Shown here one piece after another: positions 1-8,124 of a stretch of 64,000 nt of DNA (position 1 is the stretch's first letter; every line of letters starts with the position of its first letter). This DNA comes from PALSA-505 sp963762615 (GTDB lineage: Bacteria; Actinomycetota; Actinomycetes; Streptosporangiales; Streptosporangiaceae). Position numbers and translations under genes: made by a program. The stretch covers positions 992,001 through 1,056,000 of the forward strand of contig CAVXLG010000013.1 of assembly GCA_963762615.1 (NCBI GenBank), given 5' to 3'. The notes below the pieces were generated by a model. The model made no database searches and was not told the DNA's origin. It was given only the letters and a program-made list of their open reading frames with translations.

Positions 1-273
1 AAGGACCTGGGAGACGACGGTGGCCGTAGTAACCGTGGAGTGTGGCGCCGCGGTGTCCGCGGCTAGCTGCTGCGGGGACTTCACGAAAGAGGCGCCGATC
101 AGCCCGCCGACGGCCAGCAAGGCCGCCGCGATGCCCACCCCCAGCAGCACCCGGCGCCGCCGGGACAGCCGGGATCCGCGCACCGCCTGCCGGCGGCCGC
201 CGTCGGGGCCGCTGTCGTCGTGGCCGCTGCCGTCGTGGCCGCTCTCCGTAGCCGGGGAGCCAAGTTGCGTCAC
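1..273 (-). CDS. Membrane-anchored adaptor/peptidoglycan-binding-type protein, N-terminal part (runs off window)
   Basis: Only the first 91 codons are present; the gene continues beyond base 1. Reading from a GTG at 273-271, the product begins with a hydrophilic, His/Asp/Gly-rich cytoplasmic tail, then a cluster of arginines, one strongly hydrophobic segment (about residues 44-62) and the start of an extracytoplasmic part with Lys-Ser-Pro-Gln-Gln-Leu-Ala. This layout matches the N-terminus of HlyD/MacA-like adaptors, often labelled peptidoglycan-binding proteins, that accompany MacB-type ABC exporters in actinobacteria. The function is inferred from this N-terminus only. No clear ribosome binding site was seen. 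Confidence 0.6.
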   Translation of the reverse strand, partial: MTQLGSPATESGHDGSGHDDSGPDGGRRQAVRGSRLSRRRRVLLGVGIAAALLAVGGLIGASFVKSPQQLAADTAAPHSTVTTATVVSQVL

Positions 274-615
274 GAGATCCTCCGATACTTCGCCTGTGCC
301 GCCCGGGGTTCGGTAAGCCGGAACACCCCTGCACCCGGGTATGGACCCAACCTTCTCCTGTCGTTCTTAGGCATCTGCACGATCTTCGTGTGAGTTTCAT
401 GTCAACCGGGCGCCAGCCGCCGGCCGCCGTGCCAAGGCGGCGTCGGCAGTGACCCCGCCAGCAGCCGTGACCTTCTGGCCACAGCGGATCCTCCGGCTGT
501 CGGCGTTCAGGATGGGCGATCCGTCGATGCCGGCCCGCGCTTCGGTGATCCCGGACGCGGGCCGCTCGCAGACGAACTCCAGCGGCCCGGCCGGCGGCAG
601 TGGCCATGCCCAATC

Positions 616-867
616 GTGGCCCCGAGCCGCGTCCGCGCGCTATGGGGCGGCACCTACACCGGCGGTGGGTCTGTACCCACCGTGCGCGACAACCTCTCCA
701 GCATCGCCCGGCTGACCCCCGCCGGGCAGTTCACCCACTACACCGTCCCCGACAAGGACGAGGCGTGGGACCTGACCAACGGGCCGGGCGGCCTTTGGCT
801 CACCCTCATCCAGGGCCAATTCGGCGGCGGCGGCGCAATCGACCAGTTCGCGTTCCCCGCCCGGTAG
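616..867 (+). pseudogene. Possible remnant of a Vgb-like (beta-propeller) protein; rest of 274-1041 unassigned
   Basis: The open frame reads like real protein over its last 60 residues, with segments Ala-Arg-Leu-Thr-Pro-Ala-Gly-Gln-Phe-Thr and Leu-Thr-Asn-Gly-Pro-Gly-Gly-Leu-Trp that recall the blades of virginiamycin-B-lyase-like propellers. It is far too short for that family (about 300 residues) and has no convincing start or ribosome binding site, so I treat it as a gene fragment. The 274-615 stretch before it and 868-1041 after it contain no other coding region that I can support. Low confidence; it could be a chance open frame. Confidence 0.3.
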
Positions 868-1041
868 GCCGGCCGTGGCGTAGCCGATCTGGCTGCGGGC
901 CATGCCGGGACCGGCGGACGCCGTGATCTTGCTAAGCAGGGCGCCGTCGAGTGCACGTACGGGCGATAAGCCAGAAAGGGGCATGAAACCTGCCAGCAGG
1001 CGTTGTTGTCCCGGCTCACCGAGCTGCTACCATGATGGGCG

Positions 1042-1491
1042 ATGATTATCCTCTTCATTTGCCGGGGCAACTCATTTAGGAGCATCATCGCCGAGGCCTA
1101 CCTGAACTCGCTCATGCTCAAGAACCTGACAGCTATATCAAGCGGGACCAAAGCAGCAGCGCATAGGCCGGGAAACCTGGCGGCTTACACTGAGACACTC
1201 GGGCTGCTCGAGAAGAATGGCATCCGGGAATTTGCCAAGGCGGACTATGGGGACCAGCTGACCCAGTCGCGCCTGGAGAGAGCTGACGTTGTCGTCTGCC
1301 TGAACCAGAGAGTCTACGACGAATGTGAGCAGTTCGTCGCCCTTCCCGCTGGCACGCGCATATGGTCGGTGGCTGATATAGGCGAGCAGGACAGAATCGC
1401 TCATACGGAGCTTGAGAAAGGCCTCTGCAGAGAAGCGGCTTACCAAGAAATAGTCGAGGGCGTCACTCAGCTGATCTCAGAGATCTCATAG
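1042..1491 (+). CDS. Low-molecular-weight protein-tyrosine-phosphatase-like protein
   Basis: The 149-residue product starts with the LMW-PTP/arsenate-reductase phosphate loop, Cys7-Arg-Gly-Asn-Ser-Phe-Arg13-Ser14 (CX5RS), at the usual N-terminal place, and has the family's usual length. The general acid Asp of the classical DPxxx loop is less clear; Asp112 or Asp117 in the Trp-Ser-Val-Ala-Asp-Ile-Gly stretch could serve. Expected role: hydrolysis of phosphotyrosine or a related phosphoester in the cytoplasm; an arsenate reductase function is less likely because I do not see the extra paired cysteines. The gene is visibly less GC-rich than all its neighbours (many ATA, TCA, AGC and AGA codons), which suggests recent transfer. 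The ATG at 1042 follows a poor Shine-Dalgarno sequence. Confidence 0.75.
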   Translation: MIILFICRGNSFRSIIAEAYLNSLMLKNLTAISSGTKAAAHRPGNLAAYTETLGLLEKNGIREFAKADYGDQLTQSRLERADVVVCLNQRVYDECEQFVALPAGTRIWSVADIGEQDRIAHTELEKGLCREAAYQEIVEGVTQLISEIS

Positions 1492-1763
1492 GGATGCCAG
1501 CAGTACCCGGTCCCGCTCGCACGCTCCAGACGGTGATTCCGGTAACCCAGTCACGGCAGCTGGCGAACATCACCTCCCCCGGAAATCGGCCAGCTTGCGG
1601 TCCCCCTCATCAGCCGCGCACCGTTCGGTCAGGTACAAGCCCGGCCGGCCAGTCGACGCCCGCGGAGCCGGCCGACAGGAGTACGGCAGGCCCCGCCGGG
1701 ACCAGGGGCTTGCTGACGCAGCACCCGCCCGGCCGCTGGAGCTGTCCTGCCGCTGCGGCTACG

Positions 1764-2494
1764 GTGGTGATTGTGCGGGATGTGCCGTGGTGGGGCGTGG
1801 TCTCGTCGGCCGCGGCCCCGGTGCTGATGGTCACCGGGTGGACGATTGCCGCGGGGCTGCAGCCGCGCTCCTTCGATCCTGTTGCCGAGCCGGTCAGCGT
1901 GCTGGCCGCGGTCGGCGCGACCGACCGGTGGGTGATGACGCTGACCTTCCTCGTGGTTGGCGCCTGTGATTTCGTCACCGGGCTTGCGCTGCGGCCGGCC
2001 AGAGCGCCGGGGCGGCTGATCCTGATGGCCGGGGCCGTGGCGGGGCTGCTGGTCGCGGCGAACCCGGAGCACCCCGGGAGCAGCATTCCGTTGCCGCACA
2101 TGATCTGGGCAGCGGCAGGGTGCGCCGTGCTGGTGGCCTGGCCGGCGTGGGCATGGCGGCGCGGGCCCTCGGTACCGTGGGGCCTTCGGCCGACGGTATC
2201 GGCCGGTGCCGTCGCGGTGCTGCTGGCCCTGGTGGCCTGGTTCGGCGCGGAGCTGATCACCGGGGGCGGGCAGGCCTGGCCGAGCGCATCTTCGGCGCCG
2301 CGCAGGCGTTGTGGCCGCTTGCGGTGGTCGTATCCTGCCGCGCCGCCAGGACGGGCACCAGGGCCGGCCGTATGCCAGGCCTGAGCCAGCCAGCTGTGCG
2401 CCCTGCCGTCGAGGCATACGGACCAGTTCGGTGGGCGCGCGACTCGCGCCGCGCCGCGTCCAGCCAGGGATCGTCGGCCCGGCCACTGGCTTGA
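1764..2494 (+). pseudogene. DUF998 family membrane protein, frameshifted
   Basis: From a GTG at about 1764 the product has Asp-Val-Pro-Trp-Trp-Gly-Val followed by a run of about five hydrophobic helices, including the DUF998-like stretches Asp-Pro-Val-Ala-Glu-Pro-Val-Ser and Asn-Pro-Glu-His-Pro-Gly-Ser. Near 2270 the frame fails: the homologous continuation (Gly-Leu-Ala-Glu-Arg-Ile-Phe-Gly, then Leu-Trp-Pro-Leu-Ala-Val-Val-Val) is read only after a one-base shift, in the frame that stops at 2494. DUF998 proteins are multi-pass membrane proteins of unknown function of about 200 residues. The break is either a real mutation or a sequencing indel in the GC-rich run. The long open frame upstream of 1764 has no coding character. 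Confidence 0.6.
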
Positions 2495-2667
2495 GGCGGC
2501 CAGCCAGCTACCTGCTTTCGCCGGCTGCGCGATCGGACGCAGCATCAGGCAGGACGTCGTGCGTGACTACCAGGCGTCCGATCGCGGTCGCGGCAGCGGG
2601 CGGCGCGCAGCAAGATCGCCGAGCGTTACCTGCGCCTCGCCGTGCACTGGACGGGCTGACCGGACGG

Positions 2668-3459
2668 TCAGGCTGGAGCCGGCCGGCTGTCCAGCGCCGC
2701 CAGGAACTCGACGATCGCTGCCGCCACCTGGGGAGCCCCACGGCGCGGAAGGTGGTGGCCGATCCGGTCCAGAAGCTGAACGCGGGCATCGGGCAAGACC
2801 GCCGCCAGCTGGTGCGTGGTGCTGACCGGGATGAGCGTGTCGTGCGGGTCGGCGACCAGCAGCACGGGGTGCACCACGCCGGCCGGCGTCGCGGCCAGGT
2901 CGCCCAGCTCGCGTACCAGCGCCCGCTGCTCGGTGAGGAAAGTGCGCCACAGCGGTCCGTGATCGCGGTGCGCGTGCCCCCAGATGTGCCAGTTGACGTG
3001 CTCGTCAGCGGCGATGGGCCGTCCCCGCAGCCCGGCGATGACGGCCAGCCGGGCCCGGGCCAGCCACGGCGTCAGCCACCACGCCGCGACTGCGCACACC
3101 TCGCCGGCGACCGGCGCGGCCAGCAGCCGGTCCCAGCCGGTCAGGCAGCCCGGGCCGACGCTGGCCAGCAGGACCAGCGCCTCAACGCGCTCCGGCGCCA
3201 GCCGGGCCGCCGACAGCGCGACCCCGCCGCCGTAGGAGTGGCCGACCAGCACAGCCCGCTCGATGCCCCGCGCATCCAGCTCCGCCAGCACGGCGCGGGC
3301 GTTGAACGCGAACCCGCCGGCCGGCTGGCGGCTGGTGCCATACCCGGGCCGGTCCAGCGCCACCACGCGCAGCCCGGACGGCAACCGGTCAGCAACCTGC
3401 CGCCAGTCCGTACCCGAACCCGGCTGGCCGTGCAACAGCACAACCTCATGCTCGCCCAC
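2668..3459 (-). CDS. Alpha/beta hydrolase
   Basis: 263 residues with the full alpha/beta-hydrolase plan: oxyanion loop His-Gly-Gln-Pro-Gly (10-14), strand-turn Asp-Arg-Pro-Gly-Tyr-Gly, nucleophile elbow Gly-His-Ser75-Tyr-Gly-Gly, acid Asp in Asp-Pro-His-Asp (about 204-207) and catalytic His in Gly-His-His (235-236). A Trp-rich lid lies around residues 125-175. Substrate cannot be told; soluble esterase, epoxide hydrolase-like or haloperoxidase-like enzymes share this fold. It starts at a GTG and stands alone between the frameshifted DUF998 gene and the PNPOx-like gene, which is on the other strand. Confidence 0.85.
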   Translation of the reverse strand: MGEHEVVLLHGQPGSGTDWRQVADRLPSGLRVVALDRPGYGTSRQPAGGFAFNARAVLAELDARGIERAVLVGHSYGGGVALSAARLAPERVEALVLLASVGPGCLTGWDRLLAAPVAGEVCAVAAWWLTPWLARARLAVIAGLRGRPIAADEHVNWHIWGHAHRDHGPLWRTFLTEQRALVRELGDLAATPAGVVHPVLLVADPHDTLIPVSTTHQLAAVLPDARVQLLDRIGHHLPRRGAPQVAAAIVEFLAALDSRPAPA

Positions 3460-3636
3460 ACAGATGAGCCTAGATCGCCGCCGGCAGCCGCGGGACCGGG
3501 TGCCCCGGACCGCTCACGGCACACCTGATGCCGCTGGCCAGATGCTGCTGGCGGGCCTGCGGCCGGTGAACCCGGCTGGCATCGCCCGGGGCTGGCTCAA
3601 CCCCGGCCGCCAGGCGGTGCCAGGTAGAACTGGCCC

Positions 3637-4098
3637 ATGAGCGAAGAACTTGCCGCGGTGCAAGAGCGGACGTTCGCCATTGCGACCAGGGCGACCGTCG
3701 GCTCCTACCCGCCCGAACGCAGGCTTTCGGCCCGGCAGCTGGCCGAATACCTCGATCGGCGCGCCTTCGCGGTGATCGGCTCGCGCCGCCCCGGCGGCCG
3801 CCCGCACGCCGCTATGTCCGGCTACGTCCGGCGCGGCCGGGACTTCTGGCTTCCCACCGTGGCCGGGTCGGTGCGCGAGCGCAACCTGCGCGCCGAGCCC
3901 TGGCTGACCATGACGGTCACCGAAGGAGACCGGGACAGCCACGTCGTGGTCCTGCTGGAGGGAACAGCCAGCGTGGTCGCGCCCGCCGCCGTGCCCGCGG
4001 ATGTGCGGGCCGCCGTCCCCGGCGACTGGGTCGCCCGCTGGATCCGGTTGACCGCCGAGCGCCTGCTGTCCTACGCGGCCGAGGGCGCCCGGCTGTAG
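3637..4098 (+). CDS. Pyridoxamine 5'-phosphate oxidase-fold (flavin/F420-binding) protein
   Basis: A 153-residue split-barrel protein. After an N-terminal helix, the sequence Leu-Asp-Arg-Arg-Ala-Phe-Ala-Val-Ile-Gly-Ser-Arg-Arg-Pro-Gly-Gly-Arg-Pro-His is the typical first strand pair of the PNPOx-like family, followed by Thr-Val-Ala-Gly-Ser-Val-Arg-Glu-Arg-Asn-Leu (cofactor phosphate contact) and Glu-Gly-Thr-Ala. Such proteins bind FMN, FAD, F420 or haem and act as reductases or oxidases; actinobacteria carry many F420-dependent members. The substrate is unknown. It is monocistronic, with a weak ribosome binding site before the ATG. Confidence 0.75.
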   Translation: MSEELAAVQERTFAIATRATVGSYPPERRLSARQLAEYLDRRAFAVIGSRRPGGRPHAAMSGYVRRGRDFWLPTVAGSVRERNLRAEPWLTMTVTEGDRDSHVVVLLEGTASVVAPAAVPADVRAAVPGDWVARWIRLTAERLLSYAAEGARL

Positions 4099-4232
4099 AG
4101 ATGCCTGGTTGGCTCGGCTGCGCTCATCCAGCCGGCCGACCGCGGCAGAGACCGGGAGTACCTGGGGTCCTGGCGGACGCGACCTCGGACCGGGCGGTCG
4201 CGGTGAGCGGCACGCGGGTTGCAAAAACTCGG

Positions 4233-4270
4233 TTGGCAGAATTCTATATACCCGGTAGCATGCTCAGCAT
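4233..4270 (+). promoter_or_regulatory. Promoter of the padR-ABC operon with overlapping palindrome
   Basis: TTGGCA (4233-4238) and TAGCAT (4256-4261) are separated by 17 bp and form a good housekeeping-type promoter in an otherwise GC-rich background. The palindrome ATGCTCAGCAT (4260-4270) overlaps the -10 end and is a plausible site for autoregulation by the PadR protein encoded just downstream. A GGAG (4277-4280) lies 11 bases before the padR ATG. Confidence 0.6.
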
Positions 4271-4291
4271 GATATCGGAGTTGGTGGCGTC

Positions 4292-4873
4292 ATGAGCGTC
4301 CGGCATGCCGTGCTGGCGCTGCTGAGCGAGGGGCCTAAGTACGGGCTGCAGCTGCGGGAGGAGTTCGAGGCGCGCACTGGCGAGGTGTGGCCGCTGAACG
4401 TGGGCCAGGTGTACACGACGCTGCAGCGGCTTGAGCGGGATGGGCTGGTCGAATCCGACGACACCGAGGCGGCGGGCCCGCAGAAGGGCTTCCGGATCAC
4501 CGCGGAGGGGACAGCCGAGCTGGCCGGGTGGCTGCGCACCCCGCCGGACCTGAGCTCGCCGCCGCGCGATGAGCTGGTGATGAAGGTGCTGGTGGCGGTG
4601 CGGGTGCCAGGCGTTGACGTGCACGAGGTGATCCAGGCACACCGCCGGTACCTGGTGGAGCTGATGCAGCAGTGGACCCGGATCAAAGAGGATGAAGGCG
4701 AGTCTGACATGGCCCTAGCACTGGTGGTGGACGCAGAGCTGTTCCGGCTGGATGCGGTGGTCCGCTGGCTGGATACCGCCGATGGCCGGCTCAAGCGCGC
4801 CGCCGCGGATCCTCCCCGGCCTGTTCCGGCACCGTTGCCGCGGCTGCGGCGCAGGGTGGGGGTGCGACGGTGA
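4292..4873 (+). CDS. PadR family transcriptional regulator
   Basis: 193 residues. Residues 1-75 are a PadR winged helix-turn-helix (Leu-Leu-Ser-Glu-Gly-Pro-Lys-Tyr-Gly-Leu-Gln-Leu, then Tyr-Thr-Thr-Leu-Gln-Arg-Leu-Glu-Arg-Asp-Gly-Leu-Val and Phe-Arg-Ile-Thr-Ala-Glu-Gly). The C-terminal half is the helical dimerisation domain. It is the first gene of the operon and overlaps the next gene by 4 bp (GTGA), so it most likely represses its own operon and responds to a compound handled by the exporter. A close paralogue is the last gene of the same operon (8125-9111); here the wing is of normal length. Confidence 0.92.
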   Translation: MSVRHAVLALLSEGPKYGLQLREEFEARTGEVWPLNVGQVYTTLQRLERDGLVESDDTEAAGPQKGFRITAEGTAELAGWLRTPPDLSSPPRDELVMKVLVAVRVPGVDVHEVIQAHRRYLVELMQQWTRIKEDEGESDMALALVVDAELFRLDAVVRWLDTADGRLKRAAADPPRPVPAPLPRLRRRVGVRR

Positions 4874-5592
4874 GCGTGCTGGAACTGCGGGGAGTATCGA
4901 AGACCTACGGGGCGGGGGCGGCCGAAGTCAGGGCGCTTAGCGAAGTGAGCCTGTCGGTGGAGGCGGGAGCGCTGGTGGCGGTCATGGGGCCCAGCGGCTC
5001 GGGCAAGTCCACCCTGCTGACGATCGCCGGCAGCCTGGAGGACCCCACCAGCGGGGAGGTGCTCGTCGGCGGTACGGCACTGTCGAAGATGTCGCGCAAC
5101 GACAAGGCCCGGCTGCGCAGGCGCACCATCGGGTATGTATTCCAGGACTTCAATCTGCTGCCCGGGCTGACCGCGGCTGAGAACGTGGCGCTGCCGCTGG
5201 AGCTCGACGGCGTGCCCGCCCGGAGGGCGCGCGCGGCCGGCCTGCGGGCGCTGGACGGGCTCGGCCTGACCGAGCGGGCATCCCAGTTCCCAGACCAGCT
5301 ATCTGGCGGGGAACGCCAGCGGGTGGCGATCGCCCGCGCGGTGGTAGGCGACCGCTGCCTGCTGCTCGCCGACGAGCCATCGGGCGCCCTCGACTCGGTG
5401 AACGCGGAGGAAGTGATGCGCCTGCTGCACGACGCGTGCAAGCGCGGCGTGGCCGCGGTCGTGGTCACTCACGACGCGCAGCTGGCCTCGTGGGCCGACC
5501 GCGTGGTGTTCTTGCGTGACGGGCACATCGTCGACCAGACCGCGCCGCGACCCGGCCCGGAGTCACTCCTCGCGCCGGGGCGTGGCCAGTGA
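4870..5592 (+). CDS. ABC transporter ATP-binding protein, MacB/LolD type
   Basis: 240 residues with Walker A Gly-Pro-Ser-Gly-Ser-Gly-Lys-Ser (40-47), Q-loop Phe-Gln-Asp-Phe-Asn-Leu-Leu-Pro, signature Leu-Ser-Gly-Gly-Glu (144-148), Walker B ending Ala-Asp-Glu-Pro (167-170) and the switch His in Thr-His-Asp. The Gln-Asp-Phe-Asn-Leu-Leu pattern and length are typical of ATPases that drive FtsX-type permeases (MacB/LolD class). These are mechanotransmitters that export peptides, antibiotics or lipids rather than importers. Translationally coupled on both sides: start overlaps padR by 4 bp, and stop overlaps the permease by 4 bp. Confidence 0.95.
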   Translation: MSVLELRGVSKTYGAGAAEVRALSEVSLSVEAGALVAVMGPSGSGKSTLLTIAGSLEDPTSGEVLVGGTALSKMSRNDKARLRRRTIGYVFQDFNLLPGLTAAENVALPLELDGVPARRARAAGLRALDGLGLTERASQFPDQLSGGERQRVAIARAVVGDRCLLLADEPSGALDSVNAEEVMRLLHDACKRGVAAVVVTHDAQLASWADRVVFLRDGHIVDQTAPRPGPESLLAPGRGQ

Positions 5593-8099
5593 GCACGGTG
5601 CTGCGCGAACGCCCGGCCCATGCGGATGCCGGAAACGGCGGCGTTCCGGCCCGCCGGGCGGTGTCCCGCTGGGCGTGGCGGATGTTCCGCCGCGAGTGGC
5701 GTCAGCAGTTGCTGGTCCTGGCGCTCATCGTGGTGGCGGTGGCCGCCACGATCATCGGGGCGGCGGTGGCCACCAACACGCCACCCCCGGCCAGCGCAGG
5801 CTTCGGTACCGCCCAGGACATCGCCACCTTCCAGGCGCCCGACCCGCACCTGGCCGCTCAGATTGCCTCGCTGCGGCACCGCTTCGGCCGCGTCAACGTC
5901 ATCGAGAACCAGACCGTCGCCATTCCTGGCTCGATCGACACCTACAACCTGCGCGCCCAGGACCCGCACGGCGCGTTCGGGCAGCCGATGCTCTCGCTGG
6001 TCGCCGGGCACTACCCCGCAGGACCGGGCCAGGTGGCCGTGACCAACGGCGTGGCGTCCGTGCTCAAGCTCTCCATCGGTGACCTCTGGCATCAGGGCGG
6101 GACGGCCCGGCGGGTCGTCGGCATCGTCGAGAACCCGCAGAGCCTGCTGGACGAGTTCGCCCTCGTGGTGCCGGGCCAGGTCAGCTCGCCGACCCAGGTC
6201 ACGGTCTTGTTCGATGCGCGAGGAGCGGGCCGCTCCTCCCTCGGGCCGAACGTGCAGACTCGTTCGTCGGTGTCATCGGGCAACGCGTTCAACCCCGAGA
6301 CCATCGTGCTCGGACTGGCCACGGTCGGCATGCTCCTCATCGCCCTGGTGGCGGTGGGGGGGTTCACCGTGCTGGCGCAGCGGCGGCTGCGGTCGCTCGG
6401 GATGCTCGGCGCCCTGGGCGCCACGGACAAGAACATCCGTCTTGCCGTACGAGCCAACGGCGTGGTCGTGGGGGTCGTCGGCGCGCTGGCGGGGGCGGTC
6501 CTGGGCCTGGCGGCCTGGCTGGCCTACCGGCCGCGCCTGCAATCGAGCGCTCACCACGTGATCGGCGAGTTCCAGCTGCCGTGGATCGTGATCGGCCCGG
6601 CGATGGCGCTGGCCGTGGTGGCCACGTACTTTGCCGCCTCGCGCCCGGCTCGCTCGATCACCAGGGTTCCCATCGTGACGGCCCTGTCCGGAAGGCCTGC
6701 TCCGCCCAAGCAGGTACACCGCTCGGCCGTGCCCGGCGTTGCTCTCCTGGTGATCGGCGGGTTCTTGCTGTCGTACTCGGGCAGCAGCGGCAACGGCGGC
6801 GGAGCACCGGAGCTCGTCTTCGGCCTCATCGCCATCATCGCGGCCGTGATCCTGCTGTCCCCGCTGTTCCTGGCGATGCTGGCCAGGCTCGGCCGGCGGG
6901 CCCCGATCGCCGTGCGCCTGGCGCTGCGCGACCTGGCCCGCTACCGGGCCCGCTCCGGATCAGCCCTGGCGGCCATCAGCCTCGGCGTGCTGATCGCCGT
7001 CCTCGTCTGTGTCCTTTCCGCGGGGCGGTACGGGAACGTCCTCGACTACGCCGGGCCCAACCTGGCGTCCAACCAGCTCATCGTCTACACGCCCAACGGC
7101 CCCTATGGGCAGGGCGGCCCGGGCAACGCGTCCAGCGAGTCAGCGACGGGCGGCAACCTGCAGTCGATGGCGACCCGTGCGCGCGGCATCGCCGCCGCGC
7201 TCGGCTCCCGCGACGTCATCCAGCTCGAATCGACCAGCGCCTCGCTCCAGCACGCCGCGGCCGGGCGTTCCTGGTCCGGACCGGTGTACGTCGCCACGCC
7301 ACAGCTCCTGCGGGCCTTCGGGATCAACGCCTCCGCGGTCGACCCCACGGCAGACATCCTGACCATGCGGCCGGGGCTGTCCGGCATCTCCCACATGCAG
7401 CTCGTCTACGGCAACTACTTCCAGGGCAACGCAGGGCCGGGCGGCGGGCCGGGCGCATACCCGTGCCCGAAGAGCGAGTGCCTCGCCAACCCGGTGATCC
7501 AGGAGGTCGGTGCCCTCCCGGCCGGCACGTCGGCACCGAACACCGTGATCACCGAGCACGCCATCCGCGAGCTCGGACTGCACGCTAGTACGTCCGGCTG
7601 GCTGATCCAGACCCCGCACCCTCCCACCGCCGCACAGATCACCAGCGCCCGGCTCACCGCGGCCGCAGCGGGCTTGAGCATTGAGACCAAATCCAGCGCG
7701 CCCTCGTCGGCGGAGATCACCAACTGGGCCACCGTGTTCGGGATCCTTCTCGCGCTGGGCATCCTGGCCATGAGCGTCGGCCTGATCCGCAGCGAAACTG
7801 CCAGCGACCTGCGCACCCTGACCGCTACGGGCGCGGGCAGCTCAACCCGCCGCACCCTCACCGCCGTCACCGCCGGCGCTCTCGGCCTGCTCGGCGCGGT
7901 GCTCGGCACGGCGGCGGCCTACGTCGCCGCCATCGCCTATTCCTGGGATAACCCGCTTGACGGCCTCTCCGAGCTTTCCAGCGTCCCCACCGCGAACCTG
8001 CTGATCATCCTCGTGGGCATGCCGCTGGTCGCGGCGGCGGCCGGGTGGCTGCTCGCCGGGCGTGAACCACCCGCCATCGGACACCAGCCGATCGAGTGA
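5589..8099 (+). CDS. FtsX-like permease (ABC transporter, MacB type)
   Basis: 836 residues: an N-terminal transmembrane helix (about 40-62), a large extracytoplasmic domain, a block of helices around 235-350 containing Leu-Gly-Met-Leu-Gly-Ala-Leu-Gly-Ala-Thr (the hallmark FtsX coupling motif), a second hydrophobic pair, a second extracytoplasmic domain, and a final three-helix FtsX block at the C-terminus. It is a two-FtsX-domain fusion, so one polypeptide may pair with an ATPase dimer or homodimerise. It probably exports a toxic or signalling compound sensed by the flanking PadR proteins. The GTG start overlaps the ATPase stop. Confidence 0.9.
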   Translation: MSTVLRERPAHADAGNGGVPARRAVSRWAWRMFRREWRQQLLVLALIVVAVAATIIGAAVATNTPPPASAGFGTAQDIATFQAPDPHLAAQIASLRHRFGRVNVIENQTVAIPGSIDTYNLRAQDPHGAFGQPMLSLVAGHYPAGPGQVAVTNGVASVLKLSIGDLWHQGGTARRVVGIVENPQSLLDEFALVVPGQVSSPTQVTVLFDARGAGRSSLGPNVQTRSSVSSGNAFNPETIVLGLATVGMLLIALVAVGGFTVLAQRRLRSLGMLGALGATDKNIRLAVRANGVVVGVVGALAGAVLGLAAWLAYRPRLQSSAHHVIGEFQLPWIVIGPAMALAVVATYFAASRPARSITRVPIVTALSGRPAPPKQVHRSAVPGVALLVIGGFLLSYSGSSGNGGGAPELVFGLIAIIAAVILLSPLFLAMLARLGRRAPIAVRLALRDLARYRARSGSALAAISLGVLIAVLVCVLSAGRYGNVLDYAGPNLASNQLIVYTPNGPYGQGGPGNASSESATGGNLQSMATRARGIAAALGSRDVIQLESTSASLQHAAAGRSWSGPVYVATPQLLRAFGINASAVDPTADILTMRPGLSGISHMQLVYGNYFQGNAGPGGGPGAYPCPKSECLANPVIQEVGALPAGTSAPNTVITEHAIRELGLHASTSGWLIQTPHPPTAAQITSARLTAAAAGLSIETKSSAPSSAEITNWATVFGILLALGILAMSVGLIRSETASDLRTLTATGAGSSTRRTLTAVTAGALGLLGAVLGTAAAYVAAIAYSWDNPLDGLSELSSVPTANLLIILVGMPLVAAAAGWLLAGREPPAIGHQPIE

Positions 8100-8124
8100 A
8101 CATGATGCCGCGGCGGATGATGCG

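Noticed and set aside
1610..2545. Long minus-strand open frame over the DUF998 gene
   Set aside because: It is the antisense shadow of a GC-rich gene; its composition is Ala/Arg/Pro/Gly-rich without any motif, while the plus strand shows DUF998 helices.
4101..4295. Open frame between the PNPOx gene and padR
   Set aside because: No domain, no ribosome binding site, and it runs across the padR promoter.
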